Part shown: positions 44,670 to 57,828 of the stretch, piece by piece
How the letters are laid out: every line of letters begins with the position of its first letter
Position numbering within the stretch: the stretch's first letter is position 1
Source: Ignelater luminosus
Taxonomy: Eukaryota; Arthropoda; Insecta; Coleoptera; Elateridae
Direction of reading: 5' to 3'
DNA length: 64,000 nucleotides
Assembly: GCA_011009095.1 (NCBI GenBank)
Contig: VTPC01090427.1
Coordinates: forward strand, 200,633 to 264,632
Translations under genes and position numbers: made by a program
Notes under the pieces: generated by a model
Database searches by the model: none
Told to the model about the DNA's origin: nothing
The model's input: the letters and a program-made list of their open reading frames with translations, nothing else

Positions 44670-45348
44670 CTGTAACAAGGATAAAACTTTATGAAAAGGA
44701 TTACCTACTGAAGGGGGTGAAAAAAGTTTATATAATCCTGCTATTTACTCTATTTTTGTCAATCAAATATTAAAATTTCATATTTAAACTACGGGAAAAA
44801 GTAAGAACAACAAAATGAAAACTCGTTCAAAAGTGCAGCATACGAGATGCGATATAAAACAAGAAGGAAACTTTTTCCGCGGAGCGTAGAATTTCTTTTA
44901 TGGAATATCCGCCTTCATTATCCTTGTAGAATCCGGGGGACATTAATTATGAATAAGTTATTCTTCTTTTCAGACTTTTTTTCGTCGTCGTCTTTTTTGT
45001 GTTGCGTTATTTTATTAAAGCTAATATTATATGGGTATTGTTGGAAAATTGAATAATATCGAATTGAAAATGTGGAAAAATGAATTTCAATATAATCTGC
45101 GTGGGATATAATACAATCTAATTAATTCCAATGTAATTAAAACAATATCGTTGATATTAGTATAGGATAGCGGTTTCTGTTTGCGTTGTGGAAGTGTTTT
45201 ATGATATATTTGATGTGAAATAGGATTAACCGTTATCAAAATTATTAAAAATGGTAACAATATTTAAAACACTTTATAAACATAAATATATGGTTAATTA
45301 TTTTAGCTGGTTAAAGTGACACAATTAACCTAAGCAGGTAATACTTAC

Positions 45349-45354
45349 CTCCAT
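45349..45354 (-). other. Candidate alternative start mini-exon (ATG GAG) for Camta
   Basis: The minus strand reads GAGACCATGGAG|GTAAGTATT: an ATG in near-ideal Kozak context followed after one codon by a strong donor. Spliced to exon a it would stay in phase 0 (Met-Glu then EIAAIL). It lies 680 bases upstream of exon a. The resulting protein would lack the conserved start of CG-1. No transcript evidence is available, so this could be coincidence. Confidence 0.2.
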
Positions 45355-45566
45355 GGTCTCAATATAATAAAAAATTTCTTACAATTTAGAAAACAATGGC
45401 CAATTAGTAAGTTTTAAGATTTCTCTAAGAAACTACTATTTTATAAAGTAACAATGGCCCTGTTATATGTAAGAAATAAAAATACACCCTAAAACGAGAT
45501 ATTAAGCAAAAAATTCAATGAGCCAATGCATGTACCTCCTACCTTCCGTAATTATATGGAATAGTA

Positions 45567-46420
45567 CGAGGTCTGTTCAAAAAGTATCGCGAATTTTGTG
45601 TTTTTTCAAAAATTATTTATTCATAAATATCTATTTTGTCCCCTTTAAAGTAATCCCCATCAGATATTATACACTTGTGCCAACGTTTTTTCCAATCCTC
45701 GAAGCACTTCAAAAAATCATGTTTTGTGATCTTGTTCAGCTCCTCCTTCGATGCCGTCTTTATCTCCTCAATCGTAGCGTAGCGTCGTCCTTTCATGGGC
45801 CTCTTCAGTTTCGGGAACAAGAAAAAGTCACAGGGGGCCAGGTCTGTGGAATACCGTGGCTGCGGCATCATTAGTGTGTTGTTTTTGGCCAAAAATTCGC
45901 GCACAAGCAACGATGTGTGAGCAGGGGCGTTAACATGGTGCAAAAGCCAATTTTTGTTCTTCCACAAATCCGGGCGTTTCTGGCGGATTTCTTCGCGCAA
46001 ATTGCGCATAACTTGCAGGTAATATTCCTTATACTTCTGTAGCAAGAACTCATGAAGCACCACGCCCCTGCAATCGAAGAAAACTGCAAGCAAAACCAAA
46101 AGCACGCTCTTCGTCGTTCACATCTTCTCGGCCCTCTGAGAACATTTTGTACCACCGATAAACGTTGCTTCGGTCTAAGGTAGCTTCACCATATGCCACA
46201 GCCAACATTCGAAATGCGTCCGCGTACTTAATTTTGTTTTTCACACAAAATTTGATACAGATTCTTTGATCCATTTTTTGGAATAAGCAAAAATCGAAGA
46301 CGAGCCAAAACACGTCCAAGCAAAACAGCTGTCAAAAATTAACTGAACATTCAAAATGGCCGAACTTGTCGGCATAGGTGAGGGACATGAGTACCAACAT
46401 AACGCCACAAAAAAATATTC
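45567..46420 (-). mobile_element. Third mariner, internally deleted, minus strand
   Basis: The 3' end is at 45567, after TA, with terminus CGAGGTCTGTTCAAAAAG. The transposase reads leftward from about 46274. Its 5' terminus was not recognised near 46420, so it is truncated or diverged there. A third mariner subfamily, different in ends and protein from the other two. The internal deletion leaves it non-autonomous. Confidence 0.85.
45617..46274 (-). pseudogene. Deleted mariner transposase
   Basis: Starts MDQRICIKFCVKNKIKYA with the first helix-turn-helix through VYRWYKMFSEGREDV and NDEERA. It then jumps, in another frame, to VFFDCRGVVLHEFL, so about 100 or more residues with the second helix-turn-helix and first catalytic Asp are deleted. 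The rest reads RPDLWKNKNWLLHH, where the second catalytic Asp is Val (HHVNAPAHT), and STDLAPCDFFLFPKLK with the third Asp retained. The stop is at 45617. Dead by deletion, frameshift and active-site change. Confidence 0.88.
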
Positions 46421-46479
46421 AAATATGCTTGAAGTAAGCTTAATCATCGCTATAGAATAGCCATATAAGAACCACTGTG

Positions 46480-47690
46480 CATCTTGCGTCTTGTAAATAT
46501 CCGATGTCAACCAACACCTACGAGGGTGTACCAGGCAGCGTGGCTCGGCGAGTGTTGGTCTCATAACATCGGCTATTCTCTGGGCGATTCGTGTACCGGA
46601 ATGGGTGTAGCTTCGACTATTTTCCGTTGTTTACCTCCGCGTGGTGCCCATTTGGTTCAAAAGTCTCGATCCGCATCCAGTCTTGTTTTCCTAGCTGTTT
46701 CCTGGAAACATACGTCGTAGGACCAGGGGCAGTACTGGTCAACCCTACGATGGGTTCATGAATCCGGTTGTCTCTATCCTCACCTGCGTACGTCGTTGTC
46801 AATCATTTCGACGTGTCAACTGATTTCTGCAGCCTTCTCCGCCAGTAGATTCATTGCCGACGCATAACATCTTTGTCGGCACTATCGACCGTCGACCTGA
46901 CAAGGGCTTCTCCAACCGGACGTCGCTTTTCCCATCGTCTGCACCTGGCGACGACTATTGCTACTACTGTTACTACCATCAAGTATCGCAATTTCATCAG
47001 ATTCAATCGAAAAGATATCAGAGGCTATCTAAAGCAGCCTCTCACTTTCGACGGTAAACTCAACAGTGATCAGTCAGTCACTAAGTTTCCGTTTCATGTG
47101 GTATCCGGTCAGTTTAGTCCAAACAATAAAAGCAACAGATTTCTTGCTTTTGTTCGGCTTGTCGTTCTCCGTGCGGATTAATCTTCTTCTTTCTAGCCAT
47201 CAACATCACCTGCGACAGCCAATGCATATCCAGCTGCCTCTGTAGCAGGTTCCACCACATCGGCTTCGCATCAACATCTGGTCACTACTATCCGGCTTGG
47301 CAACACGTGGGCATCAATTCAACAGTTTTATCAACATCTGCCTACCATAGCGGTAAATGGGTTTATATCCACAAATATCATATTCAAACAACAATTATCG
47401 ATGCGCCACGGATTTCCTCTACCTCCATCGACAGTTTCATCAATGATCAAAATACATGTCGACAATCACGACCGTCGAAGACATTAAGATTATTTCATTA
47501 CTTCCATATTTCTATATTTACATGGTTTTCTGTCAATTGAAGGTGAACACTTGAATCGTATCTGTGCATCTGTGGTATCTGTAAATCGCACAATAAAATC
47601 AAACCAACTTCAGTCGAAGAGACTCCGGTAGGGGGTCTAGAACTGTCACTTGCTTCTGACGGGAAATAAACCATCACTTCCATGCTTGCC
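46480..47690 (+). other. GC-rich block with broken coding-like frames, origin unknown
   Basis: About 1.2 kb with visibly higher G+C than the surroundings (near half versus about a third) and few homopolymer runs. Plus-strand frames read Pro/Ser/Thr-rich text such as PSTSPATANAYPAASVAG, then TTSASHQHLVTT, and FLQPSPPVDSLPTHNIF in another frame. A late VEETPVGGLELSLASDGK stretch precedes a stop at about 47668. The composition suggests a decayed gag- or ORF1-like piece of a mobile element (inference). No diagnostic motif such as a zinc knuckle or protease was seen. Confidence 0.4.
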
Positions 47691-49670
47691 TCATTCTTCT
47701 GCTGTTTAAAGTTGGCACTTTCTTTTAATTCTTTTGTTAAAAAACAAATGAACTATAACAATTTCTTTTCTATTTACTTATTATTTCAAGATTTCTTTTT
47801 CTGTTTTTATTTTATTTTTTGGATCCTTTTTATTTTTGTCTGTTAGATGTCTTTTTGTTTGTTGACATACCATAAAAAATTGAAGGGGCGTTTTTCGCGA
47901 TTCTGCGATTCTTGTGCTACTGCTGGTTGCTACTGTTTCTTCTTCTGGAAGTTGGTGACTGATGAGTTGAGAAGGGCTCGACTGCTGAGTTTTATATGCT
48001 GTAGACAGGACCGTGGATCGACCAATAGAATTTTCCAGTTAGTGACAGAAGGGTCACGAGAAGTCTTGTAAAAGCACTGGTATAATCAGAGTGTAGTAAG
48101 TAAAAAGAAATCTTTGATTCTGAAGTGCCGAGTTCTTACAATAGTCAAAAGTAGATTTTCGGAAAACCATGCGTAGAGTTACCAAGAAACAAATGTTTCT
48201 CCTTTTATAAAGAGTAGAAAAGGAAGATTAATTTAATGCTGTCTGTTTCAAAAGCGACTTCCATAACAGGTTTTGGTTCTCAAAGAATGTCCGAATTTTC
48301 TTTTCATTAATTAACTCTAATTCTAGTACTAAGTATGACGGAAAGAGTTTCTGAATGGTTTTCGCTGCACTGGTTATTCCTAGGTACACCATCCTTAGAA
48401 TTTGAATAACTCTTTGAAGCTTTTGGTTTCAACACTTGACTGCATATTATCCGACGCTATACTTGTAGATTAGCTAGCGTATAAGTGGGAGACTAGTTTT
48501 TGATCACACTCTCAATTATGCTAGAAATGAGTCTGGAGAAAGAAGATACTGGTAGCTTTTCTCGATTGTTAATATTCATAAATAATTAATTTTGGATTAA
48601 AGAGGTTAACGGACGATTAAGTATTCAACTGATAGGCTCTCTTTCTTTGTGAACAATGTCAGTTTGGTCTTGCCTAAAATAAGCTGAAACTGGAGTCGAT
48701 GACGTCAAGTTTCAATTAATTCAGGTGGTCTCAAAAGCTTTTTTGTGAACGCCAGACCCCAAACTGATTTCCTAAGAAAACAATTTCTAGATTGCAAAAT
48801 GCAACTAAGTAGACAGTTCCTGGCTTATCCTTCAACTGGTTTCTTTAAAGGCTTTTGTAAGAGCAACCGCCACAATGATGAGCCGTATGAATTTGCAGGG
48901 TTAAGAATCTTATATGCGGGGAAACCAAACTGCAATGAATAAGTTCTTTCTTTTGCTTAAGAGATCTAAATAAACGCCATAACTGGACTGCCTTTGATTT
49001 TGATTCCATATGAAAAACAAACAAGATCTCCAGTTATTGACTAATAGGAGAATGCACTACATGTAAAAGCTAGTTCCTGATTGATTATGGAAAGGAGGGT
49101 TCAAAATGTTTGCTCTGTTGATATATACTCTAATACGTATTTACATTATTAACTATTCTGAAGACTCCCTTGCATATAAGTACTTATTTATAAAGGCGTC
49201 ATTGTTGTAGATAATGCTAATCACTTCCCGAAATGACCAGGTCAATTGCGGCGAGCATATGAACAGTGCCGGTAATTACTGCTGTTATTTAGAAAAAAGT
49301 GAACCGTGTAATTCATTTTCATTCTTTTGAAATTTCTTCATTTCTAGACTGTGCATATTTTCTAAAAAATATCCCTTCATCTAAATAACCATGATAGCAT
49401 ACTGAAAATCCTGAAATTTGCCTAGTAAGAAATGTCAGCAATTCTTTGCGAAAAGAGCTCAAGGATTATCAATGAAAAGGTAGTTCAAAGAGTAAAGCCG
49501 GCGCATCGAGGAACCGAAGCAGTCAGTCGCCCGAAAGGTAACATGGGATGTTTCAGAGCAGTAGTTAGGAGCTCGTTCGAGTTTTAGCGTTTCTGAAAGG
49601 TAGTTTTTGGGGAAGTATAGTCCTTATTTGGCCTATATAATTAGATTGAGTAAAGTTCATTTATAGAGTT

Positions 49671-49699
49671 GAAGTAAACCGCTTTGACGGCTTTACTTC
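49671..49699. repeat. Short perfect hairpin
   Basis: GAAGTAAACCG and CGGCTTTACTTC flank a six-base loop. The 8-bp GAAGTAAA/TTTACTTC stem plus CCG/CGG form a stable hairpin with one bulge. Function unknown; it could be chance or the core of a small foldback. Confidence 0.4.
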
Positions 49700-51814
49700 T
49701 TCGAGCTTTTATTAATTAATTTTTTAACGAATTAATCTACTAACTGTAAAACATAAGCACTACAAAATATAGATTGAAATATAAATATGTACCTTGTTAA
49801 CTTTTTCTGTTTTAAATTAAGAGCTTATAATGGAGAAGCTAGTTTAGAATAAGAATTTTAAAATAGGACACGTTCTTTCCGTTTTTTACTAATTATAAGC
49901 ATGTCGAAAGTAGGTACAAATGCAAACAGTAATAATAACACGCTACTTCTTACTTATTACAAGAGTTCTTATTGATAATATATTTTACAAACATTTTCCA
50001 TTTCGAAGTTTAAATGAATATGCATAAATACAAAGCTTTAAATCTTAGTTAAGAATATATTTGCAATTCAGATATATACTGTACCTAGTTCTATATTTAG
50101 CTAAAACATTCCTACTGCTTGTATCATGTAACAGCATTTTCCACATTAATCTTTTCCATGTATAATACAAAATACTTTCAGTAACTTCCTTTTGTATTTT
50201 TTTCTCCTTTGAAAACTTACATACACAAAAAATTGATACGTCACTTTTAAAATGAAAATAGTTTGTGCTTGCTAGGACAATCGTTTATCTTGACCTTTTA
50301 GAAATGAAATAAGTGCCAGGACAAACATTCGTTTTTGTACTGTGTTAAAAGATAAGCAGACAGCTAAACTAGGAAAAGGCGCAAAAAGCTGTGTAATAAA
50401 TATTTTCGAGAATACCGGCGACATCTCTTGTAAAAAAGCAAAGAAATTTATAAGGAATCAACGCGAAATAAAATCAACTTATCACGAAAACATGAAATCT
50501 AATTTCATTTATATATAACTCGTGTAAGTTATCTTTCTTCTTTCTGATATGTTTACAATAAGGAAACAGCAGGAATTTTTATATTTTAAAGAATAAAATA
50601 TTCTTGTATTTCAAATTTAAATTTACATATTATGAAATGAAATTGCAAGAAGAATTAGGTCATTCAATATTTGTAAAATAAATATTTTCCTTTTTATAAA
50701 GAAAAAAAAAGTACGAAACTTAAGAAAAGAACAAAAAGAAACTCAATTAGAATTTACTTCTTTTCCTTTATGATAACATACAGTCTTCTCGGATGCTTTC
50801 CTCTATATCCCTTTTTTAAGCTTGGAAACTCAACCTTTACGTCTTACATTAAATTTAGTCTTCCCAGTTTACGCCCATCGTTTTGTCTATCCGAGTTCTA
50901 ATAATTTGATATATTAAGCACAGAAGGCACTAAAGGCCGCCGCGCTGCTACTGGCGGCAAATTTTAAATTCTAAATGAATCAATATTTCTTTTTTAAAAA
51001 TCTTCTAGAAATCAAATCGTTTTAATTAAAGAATTAAGAAAATTAAATAAGAGACAGTGAATTTCGAACTCGATTAAAAAATGTTACGCAGAGGCCTGTT
51101 GCATAGAGCCCTCTTAGCAAATTTCATTATTATAAATCAAGGTAAATCTACAGTTAGATTTAAAATTAAAACTTGGCAGAATACGCATGACATACGAGAA
51201 TGATTTCTTTAATGTTAATTGATTCAATTTGTTTCTTTTTAAAGTAAAATCTTAAGATCAAGGTTATAAGTCTATAGCATTCGTTTCTCAAACTCAGATT
51301 TCGCTCCCTTTTTGATTGTTACTTATCGAGGTTTTCTTTGGATAAAGGCATCAAATAGGAAATACGTAAAGAACTCGTCCAATTGAATGAAAACCTTTAT
51401 GGAAAAGTAACCCTGAGACCGAATTCTGTAAAGTTATTTACCCCTGACCTAGAAAAATAAAAAAAATTTAATCGAACTTTCATTTTGGACAAAATCAGAA
51501 CAAAAAATACAAACAAAATAGTCAAGTGATAATCTAATTTGTTTTAGGTAAATAACCTTGACATGGAAATTAAGTTGCCATCAATTGATTGTAGCGGAAC
51601 TTCTTTCATTTTCTCCAATTTTCTCACTTGAGCATCTAACCTGGTTTTATGCCCTCCATGTCTTACAGTTCTTTCCTTTTTCTACTTGACTAAAAAAATA
51701 TGCAGAAACGGAAAATACTATGAACATTGTTTATATTCTTTTAAAGATGGAATTTCTTAGAACTATCATACAGTCCTGTAAGGGTAGGCAACTTGTATTT
51801 TATTTCCCACAGTT

Positions 51815-52060
51815 TTGGCGGGAAGCCTTTTAGGCTCCTTCTGAACCTCTTCGGTTAGAGTGATAGTGGGACTTGGTGGTTTCGATGTTGGAGCTGGCAG
51901 ACATGGTGATGAACAATTGGTGTGTCAGGGGCTATGGTGGATAGTGCGGCGTGGTGGTGCACCGTTGTACCTTTACGATGTGTTGTTCTTGTCGGCGATT
52001 GTGACGTGCCGACTACGATATTGGTTGTCGATACTGGCATATGTTGAAGACTAGGCTGTG
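51815..52060 (-). repeat. Dispersed repeat copy 1 with QKEPKRLPA peptide
   Basis: Shares GGCGGGAAGCC, TTTAGGCTCCTTCTGA and, about 60 bases on, a GACATGGTGATGAACA-type stretch with the sequence at 61094-61240. On the minus strand both copies read a Pro/Thr-rich run into TEEVQKEPKRLPA (here) or IEETQKEPKRLPA (61 kb). Reading-frame conservation between two diverged copies suggests a once-coding repeat, perhaps the end of an element's structural protein (inference). Confidence 0.5.
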
Positions 52061-55000
52061 CGTATGACCCGTGACAGAGGCAGTACATTATGGTTAGATA
52101 TATGTATTAACTGTCATGGGTTATTATGGCGAAATACGGGGAAGGTTTTGGATACACCCCTTTCACAGGACAAGGACGTAAGTTACAGCGCAAAACCGAA
52201 AGGGAAAAAAAGATGGCAACATGAGGAGAACCACTGGTGGCGTTAGCACTTATCGGTCAGTACGCGAAACTGTGTGTAAAGGCAAATTTATCAGCAATAT
52301 CTATTTTCTATAATTGTCGTTTGAATAATATTTGAGGTTAAATTCAATTCTGCACTGCAGGTGCAAATCTTTTTCTGTGCTCGAAAAGGAATAAAGATTT
52401 TAGACGTTGGCATTGGCGATGTCTTTGTATATAATATGTAATTCCTTATCTGACAACGTAACATTAATTACTTTCAAGGTGTTGAGTATTCAAGATGAAT
52501 CGCAGACTGTAGGTGTGCCCTATTTAGAGCGAATAGCTGAATGGATATGATGCTAGCAAGTTTTTACTGTTTCAGATGTGACAATTTCATCATAAAACTA
52601 AATTTATAATACGTAATTGTAGGAGAGTGGGGCGTTCATTGTGGCTGCCTTTGCCTGCGAGAAACCATTATAAATACCTTTGTTGTTGTTGTTTTGTGGT
52701 TGAGGTTTTGGATAGCTGGTGATGTGGTACTCACTTTAAAGTCCACCGTTCGAGTATAGTGAAGATGTTTAAAACTGATATACACTTTTAGGTTACCACA
52801 TTCTGGGTGTCGTTAGCTCTTCAGACGATGAGCCAAGTCCTTTGAAGTTCGTGAACACACAAGAAAAAGAAAGGTTTTCGTTTCACAAGTGCCTCAGTTA
52901 GCACATCAACCGAGGCGGTTCCTAGTGCATGTTTTTACTACAGCAACATCTGTTCTAGTTGTTAACCTCTCAACGAGCCAAGATCTACTAAGGTGACCTC
53001 ATTGTCTACAATAAAAAGTATCGTGTATAAAAAAAACTAGTCCAAAGGGCCTAAAAAAGGCTGAATACTGCTACTTTTCCTTGCTTAGGTTCCTCAAAAA
53101 GCAAGCCAGAAAAAGATCTTCATCAAATTGAAAAATAACTCACGCTAGAACGCCAACTGTTCATAGCATAACCAAAATGTTTCCGATCAGATCAGATCGA
53201 AGCTGCTGTAAATGAAGTAATGGCCAAAATCTCGACGATAATGATAACGGTTTAGTATAACTCTGTGGATCTGATTAAGATAATGCACATAAGTAGAAAG
53301 TATTGTTGGTTAAGTCAAAAAGACATACTGCTATAAATTAAAAGAAACTTGAAACTTCAGGAGACCAAGAACTACAACTTTGTAAAATAACGACAAAGAG
53401 CATGTCGATATATAAAATGATAATGTTAGAAAAATACCAAAGTATATTTGATAATTGAAGTTTGTTCTGGATAAGTCAAAATAAAGCCGAAATCACTAGT
53501 ACATAAATTAATAAAAGTAAGAATCAGGAAAAATTGATTTTACTCAAAAATGAGTACGATAAAGGTTCAACAACAATTTTAGAAAGTCAGTCTTTTGGAT
53601 TTGGTATCTAAAATAACTTTACGTAATCATTTTCTTTAAGGACTTCTTTGTCACTCACAGAGTTAAAATAGAAAATTCCAAATAAGTATGAAAATGTTTT
53701 CTAATCATGCTGATTTCAGCTATTGCACATTCTATAAAAAATTCTAGAAGAAATCTACATTGAATTCTCGATTTAAATTCCTACTTTAGATATTTTGGTT
53801 TTACAATCATAATTTCTAGTAGCTACCTTAGAAATGTGCATTAGAGAAATTAATTTAAAGGTTAAATGCAACCTTGAACGATTTTGATTTGTAAAATGAA
53901 TCACACCTTTATTATTATATCCGCAGTATTAAACATACTTTATCTCGTACCGTGTCTTTAAATATGCACACATTAACACGATAGACACCATTTTATGCCC
54001 CATTTTACAACTTTACGATATAAGCGTTTCAATAAAATATAAACTAAAATATGGGGAACGATTAATTTCTAGAAGAAACAATAAACAAAAGATTGAAATT
54101 TTAGAATTCCATAAATTCTCCCCCTCTGCATACAATTAAAGTTCTACAAAACACCCTCTTATAATTATTTCTCCAAATTGCCCAACCAATCACATTCTTC
54201 TGATGTAATTAAAACGCTGGTGTTACCAACGTGATTTATAGATCTTTGCTCACTGACCCACCATACACGCTAACACGCACAGGTACCAAATGTAATAGTA
54301 AAATGAATTATTTCTATTTAATATTTTTTTCCATTTTAGTTTTTTTCACACGCAACTATTTCCGCATCTAAAAATGTCACCTGAATGTTGTCATCATTAT
54401 AGGTTGTGTTATTTTATTTGAAATTATTTTCTTTCGTGCATGTTTAGGATATCTTAGTTTTGTTTCTTTTTATGATTTGTTTTTATATAGAACGTTTAAA
54501 ACCTGTAATTAAAGAAATAAATAACATTTACAGCCTGTAATTACTTTATCAAACGGTTTTTTAGATTTTAAAAGCTTTCCCGAAAAAACTTAAACGCACA
54601 TGAAAAGTTATGTAACATAATTTTTCGTGCTCAACATTATAAACGTTTTATTTAGTATTTTACACATTTTTATTATTATTGTTATTATTTAAATGCAATT
54701 TGCAAAACCAGTTTTAGAAGATCAAAATATATTGTTTTGTCTATTAAAAATATGTCACGAGATATTACTCGTTTTATTTTAATTAACTGATCTACCAAGT
54801 TAACATCATTCTGAAGCTTTCTATAGTATGTACGTTATTGAATAATGATATGTTGACTCATTCTCAATATTGTGTTTGTATTATCTCTTACATCATGCTC
54901 AAGGCTACCGCTGAACTAGTGTGGGACGTTTCCATTTATTTATTTATTTTTTCATTATGAAGAAATACTTATAATTACATAAAATTGCATTTAGAATTAC

Positions 55001-57525
55001 AGAACATTTCATCTTGGTTATATTAAAATAATTCTATTTTGTGATCATTTTCAATTAAGGAATGAAAACAAAATAAGAAATTGAAAAGCACATATACTAT
55101 AACATAATATTTATTTCCCCTTAAACAACCGTTAAAAATACAAACTTTCAAAATATTGCTGGAAACTTGTTGAATGTGAAAACAGGGTTTCAGAGAAAAA
55201 ATACAGAAAGGAAAATGCAGGTAATGTAAATATGAGGCAAAGAAATAACATTGCATAGGGAAAATCTAAATAAACTAACATGAGAAAAACAGGAGAATTT
55301 TTTATATGATATTTAAAATTGAATTTTACGTAGTTGCTTGATATCATTTTATAAATGTTTATTATGATATTTCAAATTGAGATTAATTAATTTTAAAATT
55401 TCCATTTCGCAACTTTTATAAATTTTTCTCTTGTGCTCCATACAATTCATTGTTATTATTCATATTACATTTACACTCATCCGCACATTAATGAGAATGT
55501 AAGATGAGCAATGTGGCACAAATGTTACTAGTAATGCGATAGTCATTATTTATCTTTTAAACCGATAAAAATGTTGAATTTTGAACTTCCCCTGTATAAA
55601 ACAAAATTAAAAAAATAAAATAATGACAGCAATACTTTAAGAAACTTAACTTAAACAAAATTAATAAAATCAAGTTTTTCTTCCACTTCGTCAGCGTTCA
55701 ATAATTCATTTGATTCTACTTAAGGGATGACATTTTATACGAAATTGAAAAGAATTAATTTCCAGTTTCTAGGTTACTGATTGCCCTGCCGAGTAAATCG
55801 ATTGTAATAATCTCGAATATATGTATCATGAAGCAATTAATAAATGGCGCGGAAACTTGGAACGATTCTAGAGAATGAATTTTCGTGTACTTTAATATTA
55901 CTTTGTAATTATTATTATCATGGAGGAAGAACAGACTACGATTTCAGAATTGAAAATTTACTTATATTTATCTTATGGAATGCGTTCGAAATTCTGTTCT
56001 TTTCCTGGAAGATTACTTATAATTGAATTATTCTTGTACTGTTTTTATATTTTTATGCACAATAATTTTTCGTTTTCACATTTTAATATAATATTTCAAA
56101 ATATTTATCTGCAATAAATTGTCTGTTATAAAGTCTTCTTAAGCGTTTTGGCGTGCCCTGGTTAGAAATGAACTTCCACTTTTTTTCTTTAAAATCAGTC
56201 ACTGAAGTTTCTAGTACAAATTACCACGTAAAACACAAATCGTACTTTTCTAAATTCTTTAAACAGAACACTCTGTACATATCCACCGGTTTTACTTTGA
56301 TGCCGCCATGGAATGACATCTAATTTTATTTTATAAATTACATAAATTAAAATGGTAACTATCAAAATAATTTGTAACACTAATATGTACATTTTAAAGC
56401 ACAAAGAGTTTGAATTTAAACATACAAATGCTGATTTAGCATGCTGGTGGTACACACGCAGTTTGCTGACTAAGCAGGCAGCTTATGTGCAAATGGCCAA
56501 AACTCTACATTAAATATAGACCTAGCCTGGTCTTACTGGTGCCCTAAACTCGACAAAATAGAGCTGCAATGGATGCTTTAAAATGCTTATTGTATTTGCT
56601 CTGGGAGCAATTCCCAATTATCGCACCTATCTTAAATCAGCAGTTTGGCTTTGTATTTCCCAGATAGGTCAGAATCACCACATCACATAATACGCAGTAA
56701 TTAACTACAAATAATAATAGTAATCGGTTTTTGGTCTGTAAGAATTTTACTCTCTACAAGAAAAATCAGCTGTAAATTCTGATTGGGAAGAAATGATCCT
56801 GGATAGAAAATAAATTCCAAGACTAACTTGCTGTTGAGTCTAAAAACAATTTATTAAGCAAAATTCTAAAAAATCAACCAATGACTGACTATTTGAAACA
56901 AGAATTCTAAATGAAATAAAAAGAAGACCAAACTGCTTGGATTATTCAGTCGACATCACTATTGTCTTTCGTAAACTGATATTGCAGTAAATTGTCAGAA
57001 TACATTTACATGCCTGACTAGACTCTAAAGAAGTGGATGACAGAAATAAATTGTAAAGTAAAAATAAAAATAGCAAAGCAAAACAATCAGACTTGTGTTA
57101 CTCATGTTTTGAGATCTTTCTCTTCTTTTCTGAGATACTTCTGATCTTTCAGACTCGCCAAGTCTTCATAATTGTTATGGGCTTGAGAGTAACATCAAAA
57201 AAATTTACAAATTCTTCTTTCTATTAACTCAATAGATCTTCGGAGCTCTTAGTCTGAGGACTACTGAATTGATTCCAGGGAGGCATCAGATGCCTGCCAT
57301 AAATTCACTTAAAAGTCACTTAAACCGCCAGTTTCCTTAGAATTAGCTTTCATTTGAGCCTCATGCATATCAAAAAAAATTTAGAAATCAGAGCCAAAGT
57401 AAAGACGCTTTTTTAAATTGATTAGGATGCAAAAATAGCTTTAGCAACTACCCCAACCGATTTCTATTACAGACCCGACGAACTTTAAACGACGAAACAA
57501 AAAACTGCAATACAGCTACAGTAGT

Positions 57526-57828
57526 ATGACTCTGAGTTTTATCAAAGATCCTTTCTTCTATTCAACAGGAAAATATGACCTTTTAAAACTACCTTTCAAT
57601 GTGTTCCTTCTAATTGGGTTCTCAGGCTGTCAACTAGGGTTAGAAAATTTACCCTGCTTATCTGATATAAGACAACATTTTTCAAAAACTAAGACTATAT
57701 GTAGGACTCCCAAGAATCCCACTTTCTGCACGAAAATGCTGCTTGAAAGTGTATGGAATGCAAGCTTTTGTTGCTCAAAATCATCAACAGTGTTTTGCCC
57801 CACTTTCTATTTTCAAACTAACTGCTAA
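57526..57828 (+). pseudogene. Possible Ty3/gypsy-like RT fragment
   Basis: The 100-codon frame contains FFYSTGKYDLLKLPFNVF, resembling the F-x-T-x-x-G-x-Y-x-x-x-R-x-P-F-G motif at the heart of LTR-retroelement reverse transcriptases. A DIRQHFSKTKTI stretch follows where D-D-I-x-x-F-S-K would be expected. The catalytic Y-x-D-D is absent. Upstream and downstream domains were not recognised. Confidence 0.35.
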
